A DNA stretch of 64,000 bases from Malus domestica. Lineage: Eukaryota > Streptophyta > Magnoliopsida > Rosales > Rosaceae. The stretch is from the NCBI RefSeq assembly GCF_042453785.1, contig NC_091673.1, positions 4,924,501 to 4,988,500 on the forward strand. Reading direction: 5' to 3'. The notes beneath the pieces are model-generated. The model made no database searches and had not been told where the DNA came from. It was given only the letters and a program-made list of their open reading frames with translations. Below are positions 22,801 through 34,578 of the stretch, in pieces. The stretch's first letter is position 1. Each line of letters begins with the position of its first letter. Position numbers and translations under genes: made by a program.

Positions 22801-24828
22801 CCTTATATTTTGCTGAGGAGGTTCCACTCACTATGTATCAGCAGAATCCTTTATCAGATTCTGCTCCTTTATTGGATGATCCCCAACTAAATCCCCAACA
22901 AAGTCGTCTTGAGCTTTCGAAGTTAAAGCGTGATAAGCAAGTTATTGATAATGCAAATGGAAGCAGAACTGACTATGAAAGGGATAAGAATCTAAAGGAG
23001 GCCATCTCAAAAGTTGAGGAAGATAAGAATGGTGATTTTAATGATGGACCTGGAGCAGTGTTAGTCAATCTATTGACCAGTTTAAGGCATTTACCACCAG
23101 CGATGCATTCAGTGCTAATTGTTATGGCTCTTACATGGGTATGTGACACTGTTATTTTGCACAAGCTTTTCCATTTCAGTGCTAATTGTTATGGCTCTTA
23201 CATGGGTATGTGGCACTGTTATTTTGCATGAGCTTTTCCGTCTCACCCTTTTTAATAGCATTTTTGCTTATTTCTGTTTTCTCATATTTGGTACCATTAG
23301 AATTTGTGTTTGTTGCCATTACGAAGTTCTGTTTTGAACTTATCTTCATTTCAATTCTTACATGCAGTTATCCTGGTTTCCATTCTTTCTTTTTGATACG
23401 GATTGGATGGGTAGGGAAGTATATCATGGGGATCCGAATGGGAACTCAGCCAAAGGACAAGCTTATGATCAGGGTGTCAGAGAAGGTGCATTCGGTCTAT
23501 TATTGAATTCAGTAAGAACTCAAAATTGAGAACCAATACTTGATTTCCAAAATTTGTCATATGTAATTCAAATACTATCAAGCAACCTTTAATTTAAGCT
23601 TCTCTTTTTCTGGGGCGTAGGTTGTTCTTGGCATCAGTTCTTTCCTAATTGAGCCAATGTGTCAGCAGATGGGTGCAAGACTAGTGTGGGCAATGAGTAA
23701 TTTTATTGTGTTTGCCTGCATGGCAGGCACCGCTATCATAAGTTTGATATCCGTTGGAGAGTATTCTAAAGGGATTGAACATGTAATTGGTGGGAATCAA
23801 AATATCAGGATTGCTTCCCTGATTGTTTTTGCTCTTCTTGGCTTCCCTCTTGCTGTGAGTATTAGTGTTCCTGTAGAAAATGTCCATTTTCTACCTACCC
23901 CTAAGTATGCAAAGCGCTGAGTATGTTCTGTGTTGCAGATTACCTACAGCGTTCCCTTTTCTGTTACAGCAGAGTTGACTGCTGACGCAGGTGGTGGCCA
24001 AGGTTTGTGTGTTTTTTTCCTGAATCTAGCAACTTATTTCTGTTCTTACTGAACTTGGTGATTTGAATTCTCACGCATTTTTACTATTGTGCAGGATTGG
24101 CTATTGGAGTTTTGAATCTTGCAATTGTTGTTCCACAGGTATTTAGCATGCACTATTCCTGTTCTATCACTTGTTTAGCTCAATTATGTAATGCTGCAGG
24201 CTGTTGTCTGTTGGATCTTTTTTTTTTCATGTGATACAATTCACCGTCACTGTGCTTGGTATACATGCATATATATATATATATATACGTTTTCCTTCTC
24301 TCCGATCCCTTTTTACTTACTTTCTCATGGTAAGATTTCAGAACCAGGCTTCTTATTTCATATGCAAAATTTTGACCTGATCATGGACCAGGTTTGGCCT
24401 TGGAGAGTGCCAAATTCTAGATAGGCCCAGCCTGAACCCGACAAAAGTGAAGTAGAAGTTCGGAGCAAGGTGAAGCCTATGATCAGGTCTAGTAGTGTGG
24501 CGGTGTAACCTGGGTCCTGATATCTGCATTTGGATAAACCTGTTTCTTATTCCTGTCCCTCCCGTTTCATGGACTGACCGTTCATAACTTTTTTATTTAG
24601 AACTTTTTCTTCTTCAAGTTTGGTAGTGCTGATTTCATGTTCCTCGTTGATATTGCGTAGATGATTGTGTCTCTTGGTGCGGGGCCATGGGATGCTTTAT
24701 TTGGGGGAGGAAATATACCTGCCTTTGTTTTGGCCTCCTTCGCTGCCCTTGCTGGTGGCATCATCGCAGCTCGCAGACTACCAAATCTATCGAGTTCTTT
24801 CAATTCAACAGGTTTTCATTTTGGGTAA
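19854..24828 (+). CDS. SUC3: Sucrose transporter, SUC3/SUT2 type
   Basis: Fourteen exons: 19854-20147, 20608-20673, 20942-21040, 21137-21201, 21286-21370, 21519-21552, 21685-21784, 22047-22122, 22773-23138, 23368-23511, 23621-23854, 23939-24002, 24095-24138 and 24661-24828. They join in frame to 612 residues, all with GT-AG borders. It is a 12-span major facilitator of the GPH sucrose/proton symporter group, acting at the plasma membrane. Visible signs are the extended N-terminus, CTVAAGVQFGWALQLSLLTP (span 1), the loop KLGRRRPFI, LLDLANNTVQGPARALLADL, the long central cytosolic loop (exon 9, QQNPLSDSAPLLDD) and the C-terminus FNSTGFHFG. The long N-terminus and loop separate it from the about 500-residue SUT1 and SUT4 types. 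A 67-base duplication sits at the end of exon 9. Confidence 0.95.
23111..23244 (+). repeat. 67-bp tandem duplication over an exon-intron border of SUC3
   Basis: The block starting AGTGCTAATTGTTATGGCTC occurs at 23111 and again at 23178 with few differences. It includes the last 28 coding bases of exon 9, the splice donor GTATGTG and early intron. The gene therefore has two copies of this donor, 67 bases apart. Only the first keeps the frame into exon 10. Confidence 0.9.
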
Positions 24829-25839
24829 TGACAGAAGTAGTTCACCCGATCGGCTAATGACAGAAGCAGATGATGACCACCCCGCGTACGATTCAACCAT
24901 GCATGAGCATTTGCTCTCCAAGGGATTGCTCTGGCTCTGGCGCTGGAATTATGCGTACGTATACACTTACCAACCGAATTACCCATTCCGTAAATTTATT
25001 CATTTTTTTTTGCCTCACTTCTTATGCAGAGTGTATATTGTCAGGTACATTGAAAAGGATAATACATACATGCATATAATGTCAATGCCGCTCTCGGAAA
25101 ATTGTTCACTTCCTCCTCATCCGATTAACATTTTACGATTGGATATGTATATATTTCATAAGACTTTTGTTTTTGCCTTGTATAAAGCAGCAAGTATGTT
25201 GTGGCCGGGTTCCGGCAAGCGTGACCTGAAGTGGCCGGTGGCTACCACTACTTTCCCATTCCCGGTAACCCGAATTTGATGGAAGTAAACGTTATTTTGA
25301 TTAAAAGTTCATGATAATATACAATCAAGAGACACGAGTAAATGAGTTTATATGATGTTGATGGAGGTTAATTGGTGGGTTTGTATTAGTCTAATCATCC
25401 TTTATTTCCTTTTCAAGATCCTCTCAGTCTCATGCTGTACAGATCACTAGATTTTTTTTTTTTTTTTTTTCATTTGGTAAAGATCACTAGGTTGTAATGC
25501 TAGTCTGTGTCATCTCAATCTCAAACCGATCCACCAAAAGTTTCCCCTAATTAAGAATGCATTGGTCGTATTAATTATAATTAATTAGCAGGTAAACCTA
25601 GTTAGGGTTGTTAGGGGCAATGCATGCCTGCATGACTGGGCTTGCAATTGCTAAGATTAAAAAGTACTAAATAAAGATGTGTGCCACGTCCATGCTCTGC
25701 CTAGTACCGTCTCACATCGGCATCAGGCAACCAACGAAATGGACGGCTCAGATGAATCACTGTCCCCACCTCAATCCCTAGATCAGAAAAAGACTGGGAG
25801 CCACCTAACACGTTTGATGTAATTCTAGTTTTTGTAATT

Positions 25840-26036
25840 GGAAAGAGATCCTCTCTAGCTCTTTCTTCAAAGTTCGCAGATCAAGTAATTTGGGTTTGTG
25901 AAATTTGATTTAACGGTAAAAAATTATTACAATCTTTAGGGGTCTGGATTTCAAGGACCGTTATATCAAATTTCAAGAGTTCAGATCATTTGATCCGCAA
26001 ATTTTGAAGGAAGAGATCTGGAAATGATCTCTTTCC
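25840..26036. mobile_element. MITE, family A, copy 1
   Basis: The ends are inverted (GGAAAGAGATC at the left, GATCTCTTTCC at the right) and the 9-base duplication TTTGTAATT is perfect (25831-25839, 26037-26045). It is noncoding and 197 bases long. The 9-base duplication points to Mutator-type transposition. Two further copies lie at 28149 and 49180. Confidence 0.85.
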
Positions 26037-26452
26037 TTTGTAATTTTATCAAATTGATGACGTGTCAAAGTGCGAGACTTAATTTTTGAGCTAAGCATGG
26101 TCGTTGAGGAATCAGTATGCGTATCTCCTCTGCCCAAAAAGCAAATCCCAGAAAAATATAACAATTAGATTCAACAAATAAAAGAAAAGGATAAAAGGGA
26201 ATATTTCTGCTTTATCATCATAAATTATGATGTACGTTCATTATATACTTAATTATTTGTGTCTTTTCACTTAAATTTAATTAATTTTTTAAAATAAAAA
26301 AGATAACATTTAATGTGAAAATTAATTAGAATTAAGTAAAAAAATGTATAGATGATTAAAAATATGATGAGCATATACCATAATTATGGTAGCAAGTAAA
26401 AATGCTCTCGAAATAAAATATTGTAATTTCTAAAGAAGGATACATATGCATG

Positions 26453-26494
<42 letters not shown>

Positions 26495-28148
26495 TGACGT
26501 CAAGCAATGGAAGAGAAGGCCACATGAAGAGAGCAGAATCCTATGAGCGCATGTGGAGAGGAGAAGATTCAGCAATTTCTTTATTCCAAAAACACTCGCC
26601 CAGTTGTTACTTCCTTTTCTCTTTCTTTTTTTTTCTTCTAATTTCTCTAATTTTCTATGAATTTTAATAAAATAAAGAAAAACAAAACAGATAGATATAG
26701 GTAATATTATTCAGGTACTAAATTAAGGAATTTGGGAACATGCATGGATATGATATCCACCCCATTCCATTGGATTTGTGGGCACACAGGCACAGCACAC
26801 CCCCACTGCAACTACTGCACAACTCAATTCTAATCCAGGCATGTGATTTAGCAGCCTACACTCTCGTCTTTGCCAAATATTAAACCAACTGTTTATGTTA
26901 TTTAATGTTACTATTGGCACTTCATGTCCCATCATCACTATTATTCTACACTATATATGCTCTTTCAAATCTTCGATCAGGCAGCCTGACACCTGGATGC
27001 TCCGGCCAACCCCTTGTATTTGAGCATCTATGCATCAACGACTCACAATTATTACGATGACTGGGTCTACTTTCAAAAACAAGTTCCATCCACTTGAAAT
27101 AGATATGTTAGGCCTTGACAATCTAGCCCCATCTCCATGCATGTAATAAACTCTAGTGTTTTATTAATTACTAGATTAGTTAAAGATTTGATAAGTACAT
27201 CTTTTCCTTAAGGAAAAGATGGGTTATATGATTTTATCAGTGTATCATATCATGCATGCTAAGTTGCTAACAAGAAATTAAGAAGCGGTACTTTAATCAA
27301 ATTAAATGACGTCCGATCAGATAAATGTCAATTGGTTCAAATCGTATATCACTATGCATGGATGGGTACTTTAGTTATTTCACGGTTCCCTCTTGCTTCA
27401 CCTTCTTTCATTTCTGTGGTTTTTTCTGTTGTCGTCAATAATTTGAGTTTTTATGTTAAGGAAGCGAGCTTCCCAACATATAGAATTTATGATAAAATGA
27501 GAAAAAGAACAGAAGATGAATAGAAACAGGTAATAAGCTAAGGGAACCCTTTTTATTCGGAGCAATTTACATGACACAAGTGTGTTGAAGAATGTAATAT
27601 AGTATATATTACAATAAGTGATTTTGTTTCAAATTAGTTTAAGACTGTTGTGAGAAAACCTCACATATATTGGGCTATCATGTAGCTAACTTAAGAATGG
27701 TACGGTGATTGGTCCATTAGTAACGAACCGCTAGTTCTTTTTGAAATATTGACTGCACCGCCATTGTGATGTCTCATACCATGAAATCCTTCTTGTAAAG
27801 GGCTATGCTTTCCTTGCCCCCTCTCTTTGTTATCCTTTCCAGCTGATACGCTAGTTGCCGATTCCTTTTAATGCACAGAAAGAGCAACGCAGCTCCATTT
27901 TCCAGTATTAATTAACTTTGTACAAGTCCTTTCACCCCTTTACGTACACTTGGAGTTTGACAAAATTATGTAAAGAATCTAGTCCCACATCTTAAATTTC
28001 CATGCATGCAGCCGCGTGCTTGCTGCCGCCGAGTCCCACACACACTATTTAGCACCTGGGTAATTTTCGATCTGTACGAGTTAACTTGTACGTGTCAAGG
28101 TGAAAAAGAGGTGAAAAATGATCAAGAGTAAAAAGTTGTAAAGTTTTT

Positions 28149-28340
28149 CGGGATCCTCTCCGGATCCCTTCCTCCTAATCCATCAAATTAGGGGATCGTG
28201 TTGTTGAAATTTGATCTAACGGCTGAAGTTATTATAACTTTTAAAGTGGTTCCCTGTTTGTAACCGTTGGATCAAATTTCAACGGTACGGATTTCCTGAT
28301 TTGATGGATTAGAAAGAAGGGATCTAGAGGATCCCTTTCC
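28149..28340. mobile_element. MITE, family A, copy 2
   Basis: The inverted ends contain GGGATCCTCTC and GAGGATCCCTTTCC, with the same internal blocks GAAATTTGATCTAACGG and CCGTTGGATCAAATTTC as the other copies. The flanking AAGTTTTT and AAGTTTTC (28141-28148, 28341-28348) are the likely target duplication with one mismatch. Confidence 0.75.
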
Positions 28341-29639
28341 AAGTTTTCCTACCATAAATTAAAACAACTGGTGGTCGTATGAATACTACAGTTACTTTAC
28401 GTAATTATTAACTATATAGTATGCACAGATATATAAAGATGATGTTGAAAGTTTCCAATTGAAGGGGTGGACTGTGGAGGGATGATGACATATCCCATAT
28501 GGAAATTGAGGTGGTGTGACAGAACAAATCAAGAGAGATGAACAGTGGTGAGATATATATAGATAGAGAGAGTTGATATATATCTGTATATATACATATG
28601 TAAGTATATGCATGCATATGGGGGTATATACTAAGATTATGATGGGTGCACAAAGACAAAACTGACCAGCTCTTGGCCCTAGTAGTAGGGTTTACGACAA
28701 CAACCTTTCGTTTTCACTTTCAATACGTACTGTTTCCCCTTCACTCGAATTCACAGCGGCGTGCAGGGGAGAGAGAGAGAGAGAGAGAGAGTTGAGGTGA
28801 GGAGTGAGCAGTGAGCAGTGTTAGCAGCGGGAGAGCTTCGTCCTAACCCACGATACCTGTTGGTGGGTTAGGTAGCAAACCCTGCCCCCCTCTTTGGACC
28901 CCATCCCCTTCATTCCTGCCTCCCCTCACTCTCTCTCTCTCGCTCTCGCCAACTCATTTCCTTTTTTTTATCCTCAAGTAATTGGTTTGATCATTTTTTT
29001 TACATAACTGAAATCATCAATCAAATATATGCTTTATTCTTTTTTCTGATGAAACCCAAAGTCCTTTCACTTTTTCTAGGACGCCCAAGCTCAATCCATC
29101 CCAACAATGTCTTTTGAGTCCAAAAAGAGGGACATTTCTTTTTCTCTCCAAAGTCACCCACTTGACATTGTCCAGCATAGACATGAACCACCTGCGTTTT
29201 CCCTTTAATTCACAATCGAAACAAAGCTAGTTTAAAAGTTTCCATTCCCCCTTGTAAAAATAATCTTGAAGACATTTTTCTTCTTTTTTATTTTTGACAA
29301 AGCGATATTTGAAACTTACTTTCATTTATTAAGAGTGGTGAAATTTGAATTTAGGTGTAACGATGGCCATATTGCCCTGATTATCAATATTTGACCTAAG
29401 CATATCAAGAACACACACACACACACAATGCATGCCTTTTGTCAATCCCTCTTACATTTTCCCACTCATATTCATAGTGACTTAACAACTCTACTCCCAC
29501 AGCTAACTCTCTGGTAAAGTGTGACGGACAAAAGAAAGACCAAAAAGTCTATATTGCTTGTAATTGAAAAAAGAAAAGAAAAGTCATAGGTAGGAGAACT
29601 CTCATATAAAAAGAGGGAAATCACATCCTATGACTATGA

Positions 29640-32032
29640 GGCTGTCTCAAGGAGGTGGGAAACAATAAAAACCTCAAAATTTGGGCCCATATCTCTTCAA
29701 GGAATGTATTTTGGGTGTGAAAATTTTGGGATTTTGAGTTTGAGGGTGAGAATCTGGGACTGCAACCCACCCCGGATGGATAAGGAAAGCAAGTGGCGGC
29801 ATGACCCCCAACTTGCTTCTACAACACATGAAGAGGGGAAAGGCGGGTCTCGAGCAGCAGATGCAACAGGGCAGACTAATTGTCTACGGGCGAATGCACC
29901 AGCAGTAGCCTTTTTACGACTGGGATTGGTGCGTTCCTAGGTTATGACCTAGTGTGGCGCGCCATACCCATTAGTTTCCAACATGTCCTTCTTGTGTTGC
30001 CCAGACTTTTTTATCGTTGCAATCCAATGGCCAATTTTGAATATTTTTCTTCAATTGTTATTTTTTCAAATCCAATGGCTCAAATCTAATTTAAGCAATT
30101 TTAACGGTAAAGAAAAAAATTCAATGACTCAAATTTAAATAACGGTCAAATTGATATTATTAATTAATCCAAATCAGATACAACACCAAAACTCTTTTAA
30201 AACTTTATAAATACCCATACATTTGTTCACTTATCCATAAAATATAAAAAAATCAATTTTCTCATATTTCACCACCAAATTTGTTCAATCATTCAATTCT
30301 CCATTCAAATTTATCTCTTATGGTAGACAGAGAGCGCTAGAAATGCCAATTGGCTTCCTAGTGAAGATGTCGCCTTATGCTTAGCTTGGGTGTCGATTGC
30401 CGAAGACGGTTTTGTTGGTTGCTTTTAAACAATTGATACGATGTGGGGGCGTATTTACAAAAAGTTTCTCACTAACAATCTAGGCACTATAGGGGAAAAC
30501 CTCGAATACAAGGATGATGTAAACCTCGCTTCAAAACTCTCAACCAACAATGTCACTCTATGGAGTTCACCTTTAAGTGTTGTACATCGTAATCCAGCAA
30601 GTGGTAGCAATGTAGAATATACGGTAAATTCACATATTTAAATGTTACAGTTTTAATTGTGTTAATATTTTTCATCTGATTAACTTTCCTTTACTATATG
30701 CGTAAGGGTGGAAAGCACACCGATTTTTTGAAGCTGGAAATAAATCATGCAACCACGCAAAATTCAAGTTGCAATGTTTGGGAGGTTCTAAAAATTCTCC
30801 AAAGTGGGTTAAGCTTGGGGGGCAACGAACAAAGTCTTCTCACAGTTCCACATATGGTGTGGATTGGGGGAAGAGGTCGAGCTAGCTGTAACGCCACTCC
30901 CACGGCTAGATGGATGCGATAAATAGAAAGAAGACGAGAAAAAAAGGGAAAAAAAAATGATGAGTCTTTTTTTATTCAACAATCTGGTGAGTACTTGTGT
31001 TTAGTTTAATAAGGAGTAAAGATGAGGGCATGGATGGAGCCAATGAAGGTTTATTGGGGGCAGATGCCCCCATTCAAGTAATTCGTTTGTTTAGTTGCTT
31101 ACTACAATTATATAATATACACAGGTTATCTTTGAACAAAATATATATATATCTAATATTCAACATACATTCATTATACTTATACTCCATATCAAATATT
31201 ATATGAGCAATAGTGCTCTTTTTCTATCATTCAAACCGAAAAAACCCTCTCCCGCCTATCATGTACTTATATTTTTCTCATCACTTTTCCACTACTATAT
31301 TGAAATTTTTGTAACATTGGAATTGTAATACATCATCATTTGAAATCATCCTTAATATCATATTGTATATAATCATACTATAATAAGATTTTCTTAGTTG
31401 TTTTCGGTTGACCCTACTAGAAGAAAATTCAGATTTCGTCCCTAGACGAGGGACGACAGAAAAGCGAGGATACGATTGCTTAAAGAAGAAAAAGAAGAGA
31501 AATTATCGAGAAGGATCCACTCCAATATACTCCAAGAAAAAAGAGGTATTGGCAAACTAAACAAGATGCAATTATTGCACAAAACTCGTACCCGGATTTG
31601 GACACTGCATCCTATAATCCCAGTCCATAGATCTCGGAAAGTGATTAATTAGTGTCTTTGATTGTCGTCTTTAAGTATTCTTGTGCAATCCTTTTGTTGT
31701 TCTTGTAATGTTATTAATTTTATGTAATGTCAAGGAATTGTTTGTGTTTACCATCACAATTTTTTTTAAAGAATTTGAATTTTTTTTTTATATCAAAATG
31801 TTCGTAAAAATAAAACAACATATATTATACAAAAATTAATTCCAAAACTATTAGCCAAAAAAATTTAACAAAATACAAAAGTTTAATAAATTATAAAGTT
31901 GGAGGTGGGAATTATAGGTCTCTTACTATTGAAGAAAAAACTGTCTAACCTCATATGTATAAATAAATGGTTAAAAAATATGGGGCTAAAATTTAAGATT
32001 TCTCACTCTTGACTCTTGAATTGGAGATAGCC
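29640..32032 (+). mobile_element. Decayed PIF/Harbinger-like DNA transposon
   Basis: The left end (GGCTGTCTC, then AAAATTTGGGCCCATAT) and the inverted right end (GGCTATCTC, then AAATTTTAGCCCCATAT) correspond. The flanking bases TGA and TAA would be a decayed 3-base duplication. Inside, 30330-30930 holds broken coding sequence of the Myb/SANT-like accessory protein type. A segment near 31020-31210 (GGGGGCAGATGCCCCC) looks like a later insertion. The transposase itself was not found. The end points are my best reading and not secure. Confidence 0.45.
30330..30922 (+). pseudogene. Myb/SANT-like transposon protein, broken
   Basis: Frames near 30335-30640 read LPSEDVALCLAWVSIAEDGF and then TMWGRIYKKF, the pattern of the trihelix/SANT-like domain of Harbinger accessory proteins (often annotated as GST-T3-like or NAM-associated). 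A second stretch near 30700-30800 reads NSSCNVWEVLK, the usual following motif. An in-frame stop at 30426 and the loss of continuity after 30640 make it non-functional. Confidence 0.5.
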
Positions 32033-32119
32033 TAAAAACAATGTATATAACTTAAGAATCATGCACTCTCTCCCCTCCTACAGCTAGCCCTCAAAAAATA
32101 ATGTGTGTGTGAGTGTATT

Positions 32120-32153
<34 letters not shown>

Positions 32154-32401
32154 CATGAATTCCTAGAAGCTGCTGATGAGGTATATAAGCCACCCACTGC
32201 AACAATTTCTGCATCCCCTTCCGTTTGAAGAAATTAATATTCCCTTTTGAATATTTCAGCAAAAAATCTATCATTTCCTTCTGTGATAAATCTACAAACC
32301 TATCTTTCCTTCACCAACAGTTAGATTCTGTGCCACTCTCTGAACATGACAGCTGCTAGATCATTAAGATTAGTGGCAAAAGCTTGATTAATCATCAAAC
32401 C

Positions 32402-33891
32402 ATGACTACCAATGGGATGGTCTTCTTCTCTTCAAATTTCATGCTTCAGAACCCCCATGGTCACGATGACCATCAACCTCCCACTTCTCTCAATCCAATG
32501 CTGCCTTCCTGCACACCTCAAGATTTCCATGGCACGTCTCTGAAACTTTAACATCAATTCGTTTTTGATCAATCAAGTTCATAAGTAGTAGTGGGCCGCT
32601 AATCCGTCTCGCTGGTCTGTCTTTCTGAAATCTTGACGTTAATATTTGTTGTGTTTATGCAGGAGTGGCATCGTTTCTAGGAAAGCGATCGGTGTCGTTT
32701 TCGGGGATTGAGTTGGGAGAAGAAGCTCATGGGGAGGATGACTTATCAGATGATGGGTCACAGGTAGGGGAGAAGAAGAGGAGGCTAAACATGGAGCAAG
32801 TGAAGACACTTGAAAAGAACTTTGAGTTGGGGAACAAGCTTGAGCCTGAGAGGAAAATGCAGCTGGCCAGGGCTCTTGGTTTGCAGCCAAGACAGATTGC
32901 TATATGGTTTCAGAACAGGAGGGCCAGGTGGAAGACAAAGCAGTTGGAGAAAGATTATGATCTCCTCAAGAGACAGTTTGATGCCATCAAAGCTGACAAT
33001 GATGCTCTCCAATCTCAGAACCAAAAACTTCAAGCTGAGGTTAGTTCAATTCAAATACAGTGATCTATAAAAGTACGCATTAAATCAAATTCTTCTCGTA
33101 GTCAAGTTGGTTATAGCAGTTCTGAAACTCTATTTATATAGTTTAAATTATATTAAAATATCGCTCAAATCAAGTTTTGCATACGATTGTGCTCTGGTTC
33201 TGTAGAATATGGTTTGGAACTTAATCATCTGCTTTTCATCATAAAGATTTTTGCTTTTTTTACTTTAAAATGATTGTCTCATGATTTTAAGAACCTTTAT
33301 AACTGTTGATCATTTGGGGTCCCTGAACCAATAATCTCTGGTTACATTAAGTTGCTTTTTCCAAGATAGGTTAAACTTTTTATGCACTGATTAATTGAAC
33401 ATGATTTGGGGCTTAAAAGGGTAATCATCATTCTAGAAGTAGAGATCTTTATTTTTTTCATACATCTTTGAATTGGTCCGGCTACGAAACAAACTTACAT
33501 TTTTTACTGATCAATTTAATGGGTGCAGATAATGGCATTAAAAAACAGAGAGCCAGCAGAATCCATCAACCTCAACAAAGACACAGAGGGATCCTGCAGC
33601 AACAGAAGTGAAAACAATTCCGATATAAAACTGGACATTTCGAGAACGCCGGCGATCGACAGCCCTCCATCTTCTCACCATCATCACCACCATCAAAATC
33701 CAACCCTTTTTTCGTCTTCAATAATAAGGCCTGCCCAGCTCTTCCAAAACACATCAAGGTCTGAAGCAATGCAATGCCAGAAGATCGATCAGATGGTCAA
33801 AGAAGAAAGCCTGACCAACATGTTCTGTGGCATCGACGATCAGTCTGCAGCAGGGTTTTGGCCTTGGTTGGAACAACATCAATTCAATTGA
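32402..33891 (+). CDS. HB13: HD-Zip class I transcription factor, ATHB13 group
   Basis: Exons 32402-32531, 32663-33039 and 33529-33891 encode 289 residues. The N-terminus has FFSSNFMLQ and [13 protein letters not shown], both typical of the ATHB13/23 group. The homeodomain is at about 80-138 ([20 protein letters not shown], later [18 protein letters not shown]), followed directly by a leucine zipper ([20 protein letters not shown]). The acidic C-terminus ends [11 protein letters not shown]. Such factors bind CAATNATTG sites as dimers and act in stress responses and leaf shape. Intron 1 appears to use a GC donor (ATG|GCACGT) with an AG acceptor: this is the only join I found that keeps the homeodomain frame. 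A His-rich run (six His) lies in exon 3. Confidence 0.93.
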
Positions 33892-34357
33892 GCAATGAAA
33901 TAATCAAGAGGCAAAAAATCCAAATTACCATGTTAATTTCTATCAGTTTTTAATTAAAATATTCCATGCTTTTGGTGACTAGATTAAAGTTAATGGGATG
34001 AAAAAAATATCCAAGTGAATTTGAATTGCATGGTAGCTAGTGACTGAGTGTGTCAGCAGCTCCTAGCTAACATGGACTATGAAATAAAAATAAATAAAAA
34101 AAAAAGGATTTCTCTCCTCCGCCATTTTGTGTATTTTTTTAGTATATTGTCGATTTTCTCCCTAATTTTCTGTCAAAAAATATTAACATGTTGGTCAATA
34201 AATGTTATTCTTATTTGTCCCTTTTACTTTCTCTATATTAAATTTATCAAATAAAATTGGACATTTATAAGTTTAGTGAGAAAATTAACCAAATAAAAGT
34301 TCTAGAGTTTTTCTGTACTTTGGAATCATGGCATTGTACTGTCAATGAAAATTTGCC

Positions 34358-34578
34358 GGACAAGGATTGTCTGCCCTCTTAGTTGTGGTGCCCTTCCATG
34401 CCCTCATATTTTGTGCGGTCACGGTTAAGCCACGTCAATATTTTATATTAATTTTTTAATGAGATAATAAGACAAAAAATAATAAAAATATAAAATATTG
34501 ACGTGGCTTAACCGTGACCGCACAAAATAGGAGGGCATAGAAGGGCACCACAACTAGGAGGGCAGACAATCCAAGTCC
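34358..34578. mobile_element. Long-hairpin MITE with Mutator-type target duplication
   Basis: The 221-base element is almost entirely an inverted repeat: about 95 bases of each arm match (GATTGTCTGCCCTC, GTGCGGTCACGGTTAAGCC) around an AT-rich loop. The perfect 9-base duplication AAATTTGCC lies at 34349-34357 and 34579-34587. It sits about 460 bases past the HD-Zip stop codon. Confidence 0.9.

Larger units (their letters stand above)
24829..29639. other. Spacer between SUC3 and a Harbinger-like remnant
   Basis: The first part is the SUC3 3' untranslated region. A 10-base duplication, AGATCACTAG, flanks a 30-base T-rich insert (25451-25480). Two MITE copies (25840-26036, 28149-28340) are listed separately. 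A GA microsatellite lies at 26459-26491 and a perfect 24-base palindrome at 27198-27221. I see no supportable gene; several small frames here carry no domain. Confidence 0.5.

Noticed and set aside
23139..23179. A 41-base intron between the two duplicated SUC3 blocks, using the new CAG
   Set aside because: Shorter than the smallest plant introns usually spliced, and it would break the frame.
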